Positions 47,001-59,024 of a DNA stretch of 64,000 nucleotides are shown here, piece by piece; positions within the stretch are counted from its first letter, which is position 1; every line of letters begins with the position of its first letter. The stretch lies in NCBI GenBank assembly GCA_022376515.1, contig WTXI01000046.1, positions 1-64,000 of the forward strand, given 5' to 3'. The notes beneath the pieces are model-generated. The model made no database searches, had not been told where the DNA came from, and saw only the letters and a program-made list of their open reading frames with translations. The DNA is from Lactifluus volemus. Its lineage: Eukaryota; Basidiomycota; Agaricomycetes; Russulales; Russulaceae. The translations under genes were made by a program, and so were the position numbers.

Positions 47001-47558
47001 ACTTGCTATTTGAACGTGGTGCAGAAATCGATGCACCTACTGGCCATCATTTTGACTTTTAGCATGGCGCAGACTTGAACTCCCGGAACTCCCGATCGGA
47101 TGCCGTAAACTGTATGGACGGCCGCCCAGGTGACCCAGACAAATACACAGGACGACTCAGACGAGGCCCATGACAGAGGCCAGTTGACCATTTGGAGCAG
47201 AGGCTGGTAGAGTATACAGAAAGGTGTTTATTTCGGTGCCATAGGGCCCGGGGAGACACGCGGGCGCAAATTGCGGAGCTTGTCATTCCGACTCAGTGGT
47301 CAGTGTCGAATTTACCATGCCGCATTCGTACACCAAGTCAACTCTGTAACTGAGCCATAATTTTAACCCCACCTCCACCAGCCGACGGAGCAGATGGAGC
47401 TCAGAGACAGCAGGCGATGAGGAGGTAGACGCCTTGCCCGATTATAAGCGCCCCACTGGCAGTGCGCCACCACCTGTTGGCCTGAAGGCCTGAAGGCCTG
47501 AAGCTGCAAGGCACCCCCTTTAAGAACACCATATCCCAGACGTTGTTACCTTTTCAAT
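44046..47558. other. Gene-poor stretch
   Basis: There are no recognisable genes in about 3.5 kb. Open frames at 44877-45158 and 46152-46463 (both minus) are short and match nothing I know. The right end holds the promoter region of the F-box gene. A triple GGCCTGAA repeat lies at about 47481-47504. Confidence 0.45.
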
Positions 47559-49297
47559 ATGCCCAGTTGTTGGTCCCTCGTTAGACGTCTTTTCGTCATC
47601 AGAAGACGTCGCCGTTGCCGACGTGCGCCAACTCGGAGTCCTAGTCAGGGGTCCCAAAGGACCCTGCCCCTGGGCCGGATTCCTGCACTTGGCAAACCAA
47701 TAGAACCTACATCAAGTCGAGAGTCTCAAAGTACCCCTTTTGTTTTCCATCCGACTCGTGCCAGTGGGTCGAATGAGCTCGTGCCCGGTCGTGAGTCCCA
47801 AAGCACCCCTTCCGTAATCCTCCAAACAATTGAATTGGCAATTCAACAGGGCCCGCAACCAATCGACGACGCTCACATATCCACGCACTCAATGATGACG
47901 TTCTCTTCCACATATTCTATACCTATCGACTGGCCTCTCTGGACGAATATAGGGACGGTGGTGATCTTGTGGTTCGTTGGAAGAGCCAATGTTGGTGGTA
48001 TACGCCGGTCAAAGTTTGCCGCCGTTGGCGGTATCTCATACTGCAGTACCCAAAAGTGCTGGATCTTCACCTTTCATGCACCCGTGGCGTGCCTGTAGCG
48101 GACATGCTTGCACATTCACCGCCCCTCCCGCTCACCATCGACCTCCAGGAGACATATCGTGAAATGCCCGCAGAAGATGAAAACAGTGCAAAACTCGCGC
48201 TCCGCGAACGTGATCGTGTGCATCGCATTGCGCTCGATTTACCTGCCTCAAGTTTGCGGAGACTCATGGCTGCCATGGATGGGCCATTCCCGGTTCTCGA
48301 TCGCTTACTTATCTCGTCTGAGATGAATGACGAGAACGACCTGCCCGGGGCGTTTCAAGCTCAGCATCTACGCCTCCTCAAGCTGCGGGGTACTAGCTTC
48401 CAAATACGACTCTTATCTACGACCACCGCGAGTCTCGTCACTCTCGCGCTTGAAGATATCCCGCCACCCGCCTACTTCCCCCCAGGCCATTTACTCACCC
48501 CCCTTTCACACATGCCCAATCTGAAGGAACTGGTGATCGGATTTCGCAACGCTACCCCGAGCCGTCTTATCACGAGGCAACTGATAGTCAACAGAGACGT
48601 CACCCTTCCTAACCTTCACCGGTTTCTATTCCGAGGTGTCACTGCTTACCTAGACTGCCTTCTTTCCCGGATCAAGGCCCCTCTTCTCAGCAAGTTCGAA
48701 GTCTTTTTTTTCAATCAGCTTACATTCACCCTCCCTCACGTCGTCCAATTTCTGTGCGCATCAGACAATCTCGGATGTAATTCCGTCCGTGTCGCCTTTG
48801 ATACAAATGCAATGGACGTGATGACTGTTCAAGATGGGAAGGCAGGCTCGGGGGACCGGGACCTTCCCTTACACGTACAAGTCATGTCCAGAAGCCTGGA
48901 CTGGCAGGTCGGGGCCGCAGCGGAGATTCTTCGTGAACTTTCGCCAGTATTTTCTGCTGTAGAGAAACTCACGCTCAGCCATTTGGATCAATTCGCGTTT
49001 GGCCCTGTGAGGCACGACGAGGTCGACCGTAGTCTATGGCATAAATTTCTCAACCCCTTTAACAACGTGAAGACACTTCGTGTACAACACGAACTTGTTG
49101 AGGAACTCGCTTGTTCTCTCCATTTAGAGGATGGCGAACGTCGTCTGGATCTCTTGCCAAACCTGAAAGCGGTTGAATATTCTGGAAGAAGCGATGTCGG
49201 TGATGCATTCGCCTCGTTCATCCGAGAACGACAGGAAGCAGGGCGCCCCGTAGGCTTGAGAACGATCGATAGTTTAGCGTTTTTGGCTTGGACGTGA
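47559..49297 (+). CDS. F-box domain protein with LRR-like C-terminus
   Basis: The second exon (47850-49297) begins with an F-box (LNDDVLFHIFYTYRLASLDE ... KVCRRWRYLILQYPKVLDLH). It continues in leucine-rich, irregular repeats (LRLLKLRGTSFQ, SLVTLALEDI, MPNLKELVIGF, LPNLHRFLFRG), and the stop is TGA after LAFLAWT. No ATG precedes the F-box in this frame because a TGA lies at 47831. However, a GTGAGT donor at 47791 and a CAG acceptor at 47847-47849 join an upstream exon starting at ATG 47559 in perfect phase (codon C/GG). That gives about 559 residues. F-box proteins are substrate adaptors of SCF ubiquitin ligases. Large families of this F-box type are normal in Agaricomycetes, and the target is unknown. 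The first exon is Arg/Ser-rich and less certain. Confidence 0.78.
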
Positions 49298-50119
49298 CCC
49301 CGGAAAGCGAATGTTGCAATATACGGCAACTGACCAAGGTATTCGAAACACGGTACGTCTTTATTCATCTGTTCATCTCGTGCGCTGTAATTCTCACCTT
49401 TGCATCATGACCCTTTGCACTGATGTAACTATAGAATCGATATTTATTTAAAAAGCATGGTCTTCATTCCACTCCAACTATAATGGTACAAGTACCGCTG
49501 TAGGGCAGCAAGTACGAGCGTGCGTAGACTGGGTTAAAGAGGATTACAGTAGCATGAATGTGTTATGGATCAGGATCGGAATGTTCAGTAATACCTGGGA
49601 ATCAGTGCTTGAAAGATGAGCGCAACTTCGTAAAGTGAGACTGCCAGGCCTTTCATGGGCGGCAGGGCTTGCAAGGCGTGGGCGCACAAGGTGTAGGAGT
49701 ACGTGGAGTTCCGCTCGTTGTCAAGGGAAAGGATACGTGCAGGGCCTCGTGTAGTGCATGCAGGCATGCGTGCGTGAAGGCAGGGCAGGTGTGGCCACGC
49801 CACATCCGCTGCACTATCGCGTTACCGCATACGCTTGAAGCCCCGGCTTTCGTCATCCTATCATGATTTTGTGACTTTGAAGAGCTAAGTTAAGACCAAT
49901 AATGCCCACCGGAGTCGGTAGTACTGCCGGCATACATCCGGGGGTCACAGAGAGAAGGCAGTTCGGGTGATGGGTTGAAGGTGCGGTAAAGTGTGGGTGG
50001 CGTTGAGCGCACTGAGCAGCCGAGCGGAGTTCCAAATTTGCCCGTGACCTGCCGCCGAATTGGCGGCCTGTCTGCTTGTGGCTGCTCCGAGTCACTGGCA
50101 GAAGTTGAATGTGTGTGTA
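49298..50119. other. No gene seen
   Basis: This is intergenic sequence with only short frames, apparently spurious. It separates the F-box gene from the promoter of the first GTPase. Confidence 0.5.
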
Positions 50120-50398
50120 CGGTGTACTGCTGCCTCAAGGCTGCTCAGTACGTCACAAACACACGGTTCCAGTATTTCAATCATTCCTTAACAGGGTACC
50201 GTTTATGATTATCGCTAGGTCATGCTCCCACACCTTAACGTGAGCCTCATCATGGTCTCAGTAAGTTAAACCCTATGTAGACGCTACCTCATGGAGTCGG
50301 AGTCCCTGTCCCTATATTTATGCAGTCTCGATCTATCTCTGAGAAACCGTTTTTCCTCCTCTTGGGTTCCATCCAACCTTAAGTACTAATATTCCCTC
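50120..50398 (+). promoter_or_regulatory. Promoter of GTPase copy 1
   Basis: It shares with the region before copy 3 the blocks CCTCAAGGCTGCT, TACGTCAC (50149-50156, CRE-like), TATTTCAATCATTCCTTAA and the TATA-like TATATTTATGCA (50313-50324). The last lies about 85 bp before the ATG. A GAGAAA...TTTTCCTCC leader follows. Confidence 0.7.
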
Positions 50399-52653
50399 AT
50401 GGGCAACAAGTCCTCTCACCCTAACTCCCATGATCGTTCTTCACACCCAACGCCAAAGAGTGACGCTCAGCCAACTTTGCCCACACCTCAGATAGCTGAT
50501 ACTGCATCGCTGCAGTACAGTGCAGTAATACCTGAATCCTCGACGGCCTCAACACACGAACACTCGGTCGTCGGCGATCCAAACCCAGAAGCCACAGGAC
50601 TAGAAAAAGTGACAGGCAAGTTGCGCCGGATTTGTACCAACGCACTAGGTCAAAGTCAGCACAAGCGTCATTTGTGCCAGACCAATCTCCGAGTGTTCCC
50701 GGCCCTGTGCCTCCACTACCGCCTGCGGCCACGAGACCTAGGGCTGTGACCGAAGCTGCTAGTAGCCACCGTGCCCGAGGTTCGAGAAATGAAATCCGAC
50801 CTGTTGACCCGCCACACACACCAGAACCGCCAAGGCCGAATCAGAAGTAGCCCCGGATGAGAGCAGTCACCGACAGCCCACTTCCACCGTGAGGAGCACG
50901 CTTTCTGATAACTTCAGGTATGCATCCACGCTATTCTCTCGCAAGCTATTACCATTTCAACCGACATGTAGATTCAGAATTCTAGTTGTGGGCAAGGTAT
51001 GTACTGGCTATCAAATACGGTTCACCGTGTTGATTGCAAGCTTCCATAAAAGAGTGGCTCTGGAAAGTCATCGCTCATCAACGCTATTTTCAAAGTGATA
51101 CTGCGGTACGTATTCAGGTAATCTCTCGCATCTATTCTCAGCTATCCTGATTATGCCTTGGCAGCTTGAGTACCAAAAACCAACACCTACAATCGCGGAC
51201 ATCAACAGCGAGTCTTCATATCCCGACAACCGGCGTCTTATAGTCCACGAGTACCCTGGATTTGAGCCCAGATATGCACAAAATTGCAAGTCATCCGGGA
51301 ATTTATCACGGCACGCACTCACGCAAAAAGCCCACCGTCGGAAAGATTGCATGCGATTTGGTAACCAAACTGTGATGGTGGTAGCTAGTCGCTAATGAAG
51401 TATTTCGTAGGATCTGCGTCCCCATGTCGACCTTATCAACGGAAATATCGGAGTTGGTGTGAAAGAGATGTTGGCTATGCCACAAGGTGAGATATCCAAG
51501 TAATGCTTTATATCTTCTATCTCACAGAAATCTAACCCTAGTGCCTATTGTCCTCGTATTTACGAAATATGACATGATCGTCTCACAGGAGATGTACTAT
51601 TACGAAGAATCATGTCACCGTCTACTTGGTAAACGACCCAGGGACGTGCCAGCAGAGATTGTTTCATGTATTTGCTTTCCTGTATGCATTGTACTGAAGG
51701 GTCTTTTGACTCTGTTCGTTTATAGCAGAGCTAGGATTTGGCGACCACATCTCGAAGCTGGTTGAAACGACACACAAGCTCATTGCTGTGGACTCACTCA
51801 ATGCTGCCCTTTCCACCTCGTTTGAAACACAACGGGGGACACCGCAGATTTCGCCTGTGTCCCTTGCATTTTCCATGGCACAGAGAGTAAGCCGTGATAT
51901 AAATCTTCAGGTTTCCATCATGCACGTAACGCCATTTATTCTTAAATTTCATTATCTGATCCTTTCTCACAGGGTTCGAAGCCGTGAGCGTACTATCAAC
52001 GACTCACAATGAATGCTATTTTGACATCAACCCTGATCTAACAGGATATTGGCATAGCCTCGTGTCTAGTCCCGACTTCGCTGGACAGACCGTGAAAGCC
52101 TGTCTAGACATTATCCACACAGATATTGTTGATGTTTGGAACCTTCGTGATCCCGACATGGTTTGTTTGTTGTTTCGAGGTTATATTTTTTCGCTGAAGG
52201 TGATTGCCAGTATCTCTCCAGTGTTGGGTTCAAAGCCCAAATATATCACCTTGTCGAAGACTTGGCTGAGCCACTCACCAGCGCCTCTTCAAGGTGAGCA
52301 CACACTTTCGCGTGTAATTAACAAGAATGTTCTGACGGGCCGAGCTCAAATGGTATTGGATCGATGTCATATCTTCATCTAGTGCCGAGAACATTTGCTG
52401 TATAATGGCCTACGTTGTAGACCTTACCATTATCCTTCACGAACTTTTTCTATCTGGTTGTGATGTGTCGGATAAAGAAGTTCTATTGGCTGTGGATCGC
52501 CATGACAAGTCTAGCCCCAAGAGCAAGATCCACCGGGAAATCATCCGCTTTCTCACATTACCGCGCTCATCCACTTCGGAGAACATGATTCCTAACAAAA
52601 TGATTGATTTAATTGCGCAGCATTGTATCTCATTCTCTGGTAGTAGCAATTAA
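50399..52653 (+). pseudogene. P-loop GTPase family copy 1, frameshifted
   Basis: It begins MGNKSSHPNS, a likely N-myristoylation site but without the Cys pair seen in copies 2 and 3. A Pro/Ser-rich first exon ends STLSDNFR. A micro-exon RFRILVVGK is separated by an intron from SGSGKSSLINAIFKV, together giving a P-loop. Then come DNRRLIVHEYPGFEP, VPIVLVFTKYDMIVS (G4 motif TKYD), EESCHRLLGKRPRDVPAEIV, TPQISPVSLAFSMAQRVS, GFKAQIYHLVEDLAEPL and the C-terminal domain VDLTIILHELFLSG ... IPNKMIDLIAQHC. The first exon changes frame near 50610 and near 50840. Single bases are missing near 51097 (CAAAGTGATA in place of GTGGATA), near 51283 and near 51437. The copy is probably dead. Confidence 0.8.
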
Positions 52654-53079
52654 ATGGCGCGCCCGGGCTGATATCAGTATTCATTGTTACTCGTTCTGCT
52701 TATTCCTAACGTAGTCACCTGAGCCCACGGCCACGTAACCACGGTGGTTAGGGCTGCTTCGGTCGACGCGCTTTCGATCTACCAAGCCCGTCTCGATATA
52801 TATATTGTATGCCTGAGTTACGATAGCTATCATCCTCCATTGACAACTTCACCCGAACCCAATGCCCTTAGAGTACCATTACAACGCCGGAGCCTGCTGC
52901 AGGTCGTCCTGTTGCCATCCCTGTCACGGTAGCCTGTAGAGAGATCCAGGCCATTGATCCACTTCACACCATAGATTTACTACGTCACCTCACCTGACAC
53001 CCGTACCCCAACCCTACTCTTTCTCTCACACTCACGCTAGGGTCGTTATGCATTATATGTGAAGCGCGCCGATGAGACC

Positions 53080-53311
53080 GGTCCTTAACAGGGCACCATT
53101 GTGATCACCATTCCGTCATGCCGGCATAACTTACGTCTGACAGTCCTTGAACAGTAAAAGCCCTTATAAAACGCCACATACAGTATAAGTTAGATCCGGA
53201 AAACTTCCCGTTCCGTATATATGCAAACTCAATCCGTATCCGAGAAAACCGTTATCCCTCCCCTTGAGTTTCACCCAGCTTTGAGTATTACCTTGTTACT
53301 AACATCTTCTC
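53080..53311 (+). promoter_or_regulatory. Promoter of GTPase copy 2
   Basis: It contains CCTTAACAGGGCACC, matching the TCCTTAACAGGGTACC block of copy 1. It also has TACGTCTG at 53132, a TATATATGCA element at about 53215-53224 (about 95 bp before the ATG) and the GAGAAAACCGTTATCC leader shared with copies 1 and 3. Confidence 0.65.
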
Positions 53312-55647
53312 ATGGGCAACTGCTGCTCTAACGCTGCCCACGACGATTCTTCTCTTCACCCGGCTTCAAAGAATGAAGCTCCTCAACCTCAGACAGCCCC
53401 GCCCGCTTCTCAGGCAGCTATCGAGCGAATACCTACGTCCTCAGCACGCCAAACTGAGAGAGAGATACCGGATGACCAGCGATCTGAACGCGGAAGTGTC
53501 AGGTCTAGAAGAAGCACCAGGTCTCAAACTGCGCCGGGAAAGTACCAACGCAACAGATCACAATCTGAACAAGCGTCTTCTCGGCCAGATCTGTTTACGA
53601 GTGTGCCTGTGCCTCCACTACCGCCGGCCGTAAGACCTAGGGCCGCGACTGGGATTCCAAGTACCCACCACGCCCGTGGTCCGAGGAATGAAACTCCACT
53701 TGTCGACCGGCCACCCACACTACAACCACCCAGGTCGAAACGGATGTCTGCACCGGATGAGAGCAGTCACCGACAGCTCACCTCCACCGTGAGGAGTACG
53801 CTTTCTGACAACTTCAGGTATGTGTTCAGCATTCTCTCGTAAATCGTCCCTGTTTCAGCTCTCGTGTAGGTTCAGAATCCTCGTTGTGGGCAAGGTGCGT
53901 GCTGGCTATCAAAATCAGTCTCGTCGTAATTGATTGCCAGCTTTCATAACAGAGTCACTCCGGGAAGTCATCACTCATCAGCTCTACCTTCAAAGTGGAT
54001 ACTGCCGTACGCATACAGCTCATCTTTCACACCCACTCCCAGCCATCCTGATTATGCACCGGGCAACAAAAGTGGAGACACAGGACCGCTGATATCAATG
54101 TCGGATTTTCTCACCCCGATAACCGTCGTCTTATAGTCCACGAGTACCCTGGATTTGAGCCCGGATACGCACAAAACTTGCAAGTATCCGAGAATTTATC
54201 ACGGCACGCGCTCATGCAAACCGCCCACCGTCGGAAAGATTGCATGCAATTTGGTAACGGAGCTGCGATGGCGGTAGCTAGCCGGTCATGACGTTTTTCA
54301 TAGGATTGCGTTCCCACATCGGATCTCAGGAATGGAAATTCGGAGATGATGTAAAAGAGATGTTGACTATGTCACGAGGTGAGGATATCCAAGCAATACC
54401 TTTTCTGTCTTGTATCTCACAGAACATGTAACCCCTCAGTACCTATTGTCCTTGTATTTACGAAATATGACATGATCATCTCCCAAGACAGGATGTACGA
54501 TTACGAAGAATCATGTCACCGTCTACTTGGTAAACGACCCAGGGACGTGCCAGCAGAGATTGTTTCATGTATTTGCTTTCCTGTATGCGTTGTACTGAAG
54601 GGATGTTTTTGACTCCGGCCGTTTACAGCGGAACCAGGATTTGGCGACTTCATATCGAAATTGGTCGAAACGACACACAGACTAGTTGCTGCAGACCCAC
54701 ATAATGCTACTGCACTTTCCAGCTCGTTTGAAGCACAAAGGAGCAGAGCGCAGATTTCACCCGTGTCCCTCGCATGGTCCATAGCACAGAGAGTAAGCCG
54801 TGATGTAAATATTCAGGCTTCCATCCTGCACGTAACGTCATTTGTTCTTAAAATTCATCATCTGACCCTTTCCCACAGGATTGGGCGAAGCCGTGAGCGT
54901 ACTATAATTAACTCACAATGGATGCTATTTTGACATTCAACCCTGATCTAACAGGATATTGGCATGGCCTCGCGTCTAGTCGCGACTTCGCTGGACGTCC
55001 CCTGGAATCCTGTATAGATGTTATTCACGCAGATATTGTTGACATTTGGAACCTTCGCGATCCCAACATGGTTTGTTTGTGTTTTCTGACGGTTATAATT
55101 TTGCGCTGAAGGAGATGGCCAGTACCTCTGGAGTGGTGTGTTCAAAGCCCAAATGTCTCACCTTGTCGAAGACCTGGCTGGGCCACTCCCTGGTGCACCT
55201 TCCACGTGAGCACTTTCCCTCCGCATGAAATTGACAAGAGACGCTAAAGAGACCAATGTTCAGATCTAACCAAGGTTGGGCTGGACCGGCCACGCCTGCA
55301 GGTCAGAATTTATACCAAAACACGTAAGCAGGCAGTTCGTGTACCACTGCTTTGGCCTCTTACCTTCGTCCAGTACTGAGAACATCTGCTGCATAATGGG
55401 CTACATTGTAGACCTTACTGTTATCCTTCACGAACTTTTTCTATCTGGTCATGATGTATCGGGTAGACAGGTTCAATCGGTTATGGATCGCCATGACAAG
55501 TCTGGCCCCAAGAGTCAGATACACAATGATATCCGCCGCTTTCTCTCAGGGACGGCTTCATTCACCTCTCGCGGAAGCGATATGATTCCCAAGAAAATAA
55601 TTGATCTGATTGCGCAGAACTGTAGGTCAGCCCCGGGTAGCAACTAA
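53312..55647 (+). pseudogene. P-loop GTPase family copy 2, likely frameshifted
   Basis: The first exon is open from MGNCCSNAAHDD (Gly2 plus Cys4 and Cys5, a typical dual myristoylation/palmitoylation signal) to STLSDNFR. RFRILVVGK and SHSGKSSLISSTFKVDTA, across an intron, form the P-loop. Next are DNRRLIVHEYPGFEPGYAQ, VPIVLVFTKYDMIIS, the helix AQISPVSLAWSIAQRVSRDV, the segment YWHGLASSRDFAGRPLESC, VFKAQMSHLVEDLAGPLPG, and a C-terminal part starting MGYIVDLTVILHELFLSG and ending IPKKIIDLIAQNC. One base is missing near 54185 compared with copy 3 (CAAGTATCCG in place of CAAGTCATCCG). The next exon (54303-54380) also reads out of frame. The family resembles eukaryotic septin/AIG-type P-loop GTPases only in general layout, and its function is unknown. 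Confidence 0.8.
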
Positions 55648-58600
55648 ATGGTGCGCTTGCACTGGTATTACTGATTGTCACTAGTTTCTCATATCTATCA
55701 CCGTGTTGAAACACCACCAGCTGAGCCCACACATCTTCTCAGCTGCCAACAGCTCCCACCGAGTCTTCTTCTGTCTACATACATCCACACTGCTATACGG
55801 CCGTGGAGCCATTGCCCTGAGCCCGAGTCATAAGAGAAGAGCTTGGCTGAGGTGGAGTTGCAGGGCGCAAGACAGGGCAGAGGGCACCGTTTGGTGGCGC
55901 AGAGGCGATCCAAGATCGATGTCAGCACCGAAGATAACGAGGATGGATGGTGAAGGGGGACGAGTGACAGTGTGTGATTCCAAGGACAGCGGTCACGCTG
56001 ACCTTACAGCGACATGTTGATGTATCACATATTCCCATTGCTCACTCCTGTGATCAGCTACCAAATTTGATCGGGGGTTCGTCGTCACTAACGCGTGGCA
56101 GGCGAGTTCTGGGCAATTGTATTTGAAAAGGAAATAAAAGCGCAATTACGACCATAGAAGTAAGGCGACAGCCTGTGGAAGCTGAGACGTACGAAGGAAC
56201 AACTTTGACTTCGAGGCGAAATACAAAGGTTGAGAAGGGCATGTGCTAAGGTTTGAAACACCGTGACGGTAACTGTCGGTACACGTGGTTATGAGGCCAT
56301 AGATCATATGGCACGGGTGTGACAGTATCCAACGGGTACAAATACTACCTGAAGACGTACGTACAGGACATCAGAAATGAGATTGTCCAACATCAATGGG
56401 GATAATTCTAGCGCAAACGTGGTACAAAGGAATTTTTCAGCTAGTCACGCAAAAGTGAGGAGAAAGGTACATTATGAGAATAAGATAAAGAAAAAGGACA
56501 TCACCAAAACGTCAAAACGCCCTTATTATACTCAACTGAGTTCAGTACCCTTATTCCCTCCTTTTGTGTCCTTGTAAGGCAAATAAAAAGAATTTTAGCG
56601 ATTAAGCGAGATATAAAGTTCACGGCGCCGTGAGGATGGGAGGTGGTGTGATAGCGTTTCATTGCAACAGAAACAAGCCAACGCGCCAAAAGGGAACAAA
56701 AAGGAAACAAGAGGCAGGACATAGAGTCGCGACGTCGCTTGGCTTGGTAGCGCACGTAGGTTCTTCAAAGACAGCTGGTTCCCGACACGATAGGGAAACA
56801 GAGATAAGCGCAGCCACAGTGGGCATGTACGGACGGAGTTGAAGGAAATCCGAGTCATGTAAGGACGCCGATCCGAGTCTGAGTTCCCGTTCGGGAACTC
56901 ATCAAATTGCAAGGTGACCGTAATGCTTGGAGTCTTGCACGTAGTTCAAGACCAACTGTTGGACGCTAGGATTCTCGCGGCAACTTGGAGGTCAAAGACA
57001 CAAGATTCTTGGACTTGGACAAAAACTTTGAACCGGTCACGGACATTGGTCCAGGGAAACAAGGACCGACTCGGGTCATCTTCATCACGAGTTCAGCACG
57101 ACAGCACGTTACTTGATCGAAAGGGCACGTGAACCTGTAATTTGCGAGGGATTCTTGACCTCAGTCACTTTCTCTTGTACACTTACTGAGGACCCTGGGT
57201 TTTATTAACTTAATAACTAATCGCAATAATTTGCCACTAAAAATAAGCCGCAAACAGGCCAGAGCAGCCAAACAAATCTTGTCTAAGTGAGACACTGACC
57301 GCGCCCGGGCCCAAGCTGGAATTACAATCAGACAATACTATTCACTGCACTCGCCAGTGAAAGCTTGAATTTAGTATCAGTCATCATTGCATGCCATCTT
57401 CTTTGGTAACATGATGCATTGGAACCCTCAATCCATCATCGAGATCCCGATCGAAGACGTGAGGGCGAGTTTCCCTGATCAGCACCACGACCGTTCGGTG
57501 GTTTGGTCACTTACCTGCTTCACCATCCACAACCGGTAGTGTTGAGACGCGATCCGGATCCCGCGGATCAGCACGGACGCACTAGTTATGACTGAAGACA
57601 ACTTATGCTCTGGAGTAGCTCCCTGGATACATGAATAAATGATTGTGCATAGAACAAAATATACAATTATTCTAAACTTTTCGATCGAGTTTGAACAGTA
57701 TAAAAGTGTCTAGTATTCGACGCGTTCACTTCATGCCTGGGTATCACTTACATGATCTCTTACTATATTTGGCTTACCTGTGTCTTAGCGCTATCTAATC
57801 TCACAGGCGATTATCTAACCTTATCGACCGGTAGGTTTCCATCATGGTGGGTAATTTTGGCACTAGAGTCGTTTTTCTACGCCTGGGCCCGTCCTCGTGC
57901 TCCTATGTCGCTGCAGTGGCTGTGACCTGTGTACCCAAACCCGTCGTGGGGTCTCGGATTGACGGTCGGTTATTCTTTGGTTCTCACCTTTATTTTCCCC
58001 CCAAGCTCGACAAGTGGAGATGTGGGGTAAGAAGGGCTTGCCAGGCTGTCCTTTGATATCCGGATCTCTAACTCGGTGACCGGACATCAAGGTGAAAACG
58101 TGCATAACCTAGAATGCTGCAATGGTGTGAGAAGAATTACGAGTTTGTGAAAATTTTCACGGCACAAGCCAAAGTCTAGCAATATACCCGCGCTCGACGT
58201 GATGCCAGGCCGAAACAACGTGTTGAAAATTGAATCACACAGGCGCTCGCTACGGCCGCCATTCGCGCGTCCTATACCCGATTTCTTGGTTTTCCAGCAG
58301 TCCGCCGCATCACTCCCACTCGATTTACGTGATGTGTCATTTTATACCAATTACTGTAGTTGGGACTGGTGGGATCAGCCAATCGGTCGTAGTGGTTGCG
58401 TAATTCTCGTGCACGAGTCAGGTATAGTGTTCCTGTTGGAAAACGTGTTCGCTGAGTCTTCTCACTGGTTCGATCCCAACATAACCGAACCAAAGCTTCT
58501 TTCAGGACCTACCAGTGGTAGGTGTGGAAGAGAGGAGATCCTCAAAATACAAGTAATCAGCCCGGCAAACGCTCACCTCGCCAGAAAGCGTGGGCGGTGT

Positions 58601-59024
58601 TTCGGTTGGCACAACCTGCGTCACCTGGTGTCGCCGAGTTGGCATCTCGGTATCATGGTTTATAGGATCGAGTCTGAATTTATGGAAGGCAGGCAAAATA
58701 CACAAACTATTCAGATTCAAAACACTCAAAAGATCTTCATTCCATCTACGGACTGTTAACTATGACGTTACTGTATCCGGTTTCGCACCTGACCAGATTC
58801 CCTTCTGAGAAGAAGTGATCACATGGGCTTCACCTCGTCTACCGTGTATGTTCTCCATATATAGTTCCAAGGTGTTATACTTCTCCCATACTCGGGCCGT
58901 CGGGGAATGGTGTGATCCAAGTTGGGATCTTTGGAATTTGCACTAAATCTAGAGTGACAGTATGTTGTTAATAATTGGGACGGAAACAGCTTTCACCGCA
59001 GTACGAACGGGTGCACGAACGAGA
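55648..59024. other. Gene-poor stretch
   Basis: There are no recognised genes in about 3.4 kb. An open frame at 58199-58759 (plus, 186 codons) has no known domain and no intron signals. A TATAAAAG element at about 57699 precedes it at a distance and could drive an unrecognised transcript. Confidence 0.4.

Noticed and set aside
52650..52960. tRNA or other RNA gene downstream of GTPase copy 1
   Set aside because: No cloverleaf with paired acceptor and T arms could be drawn.
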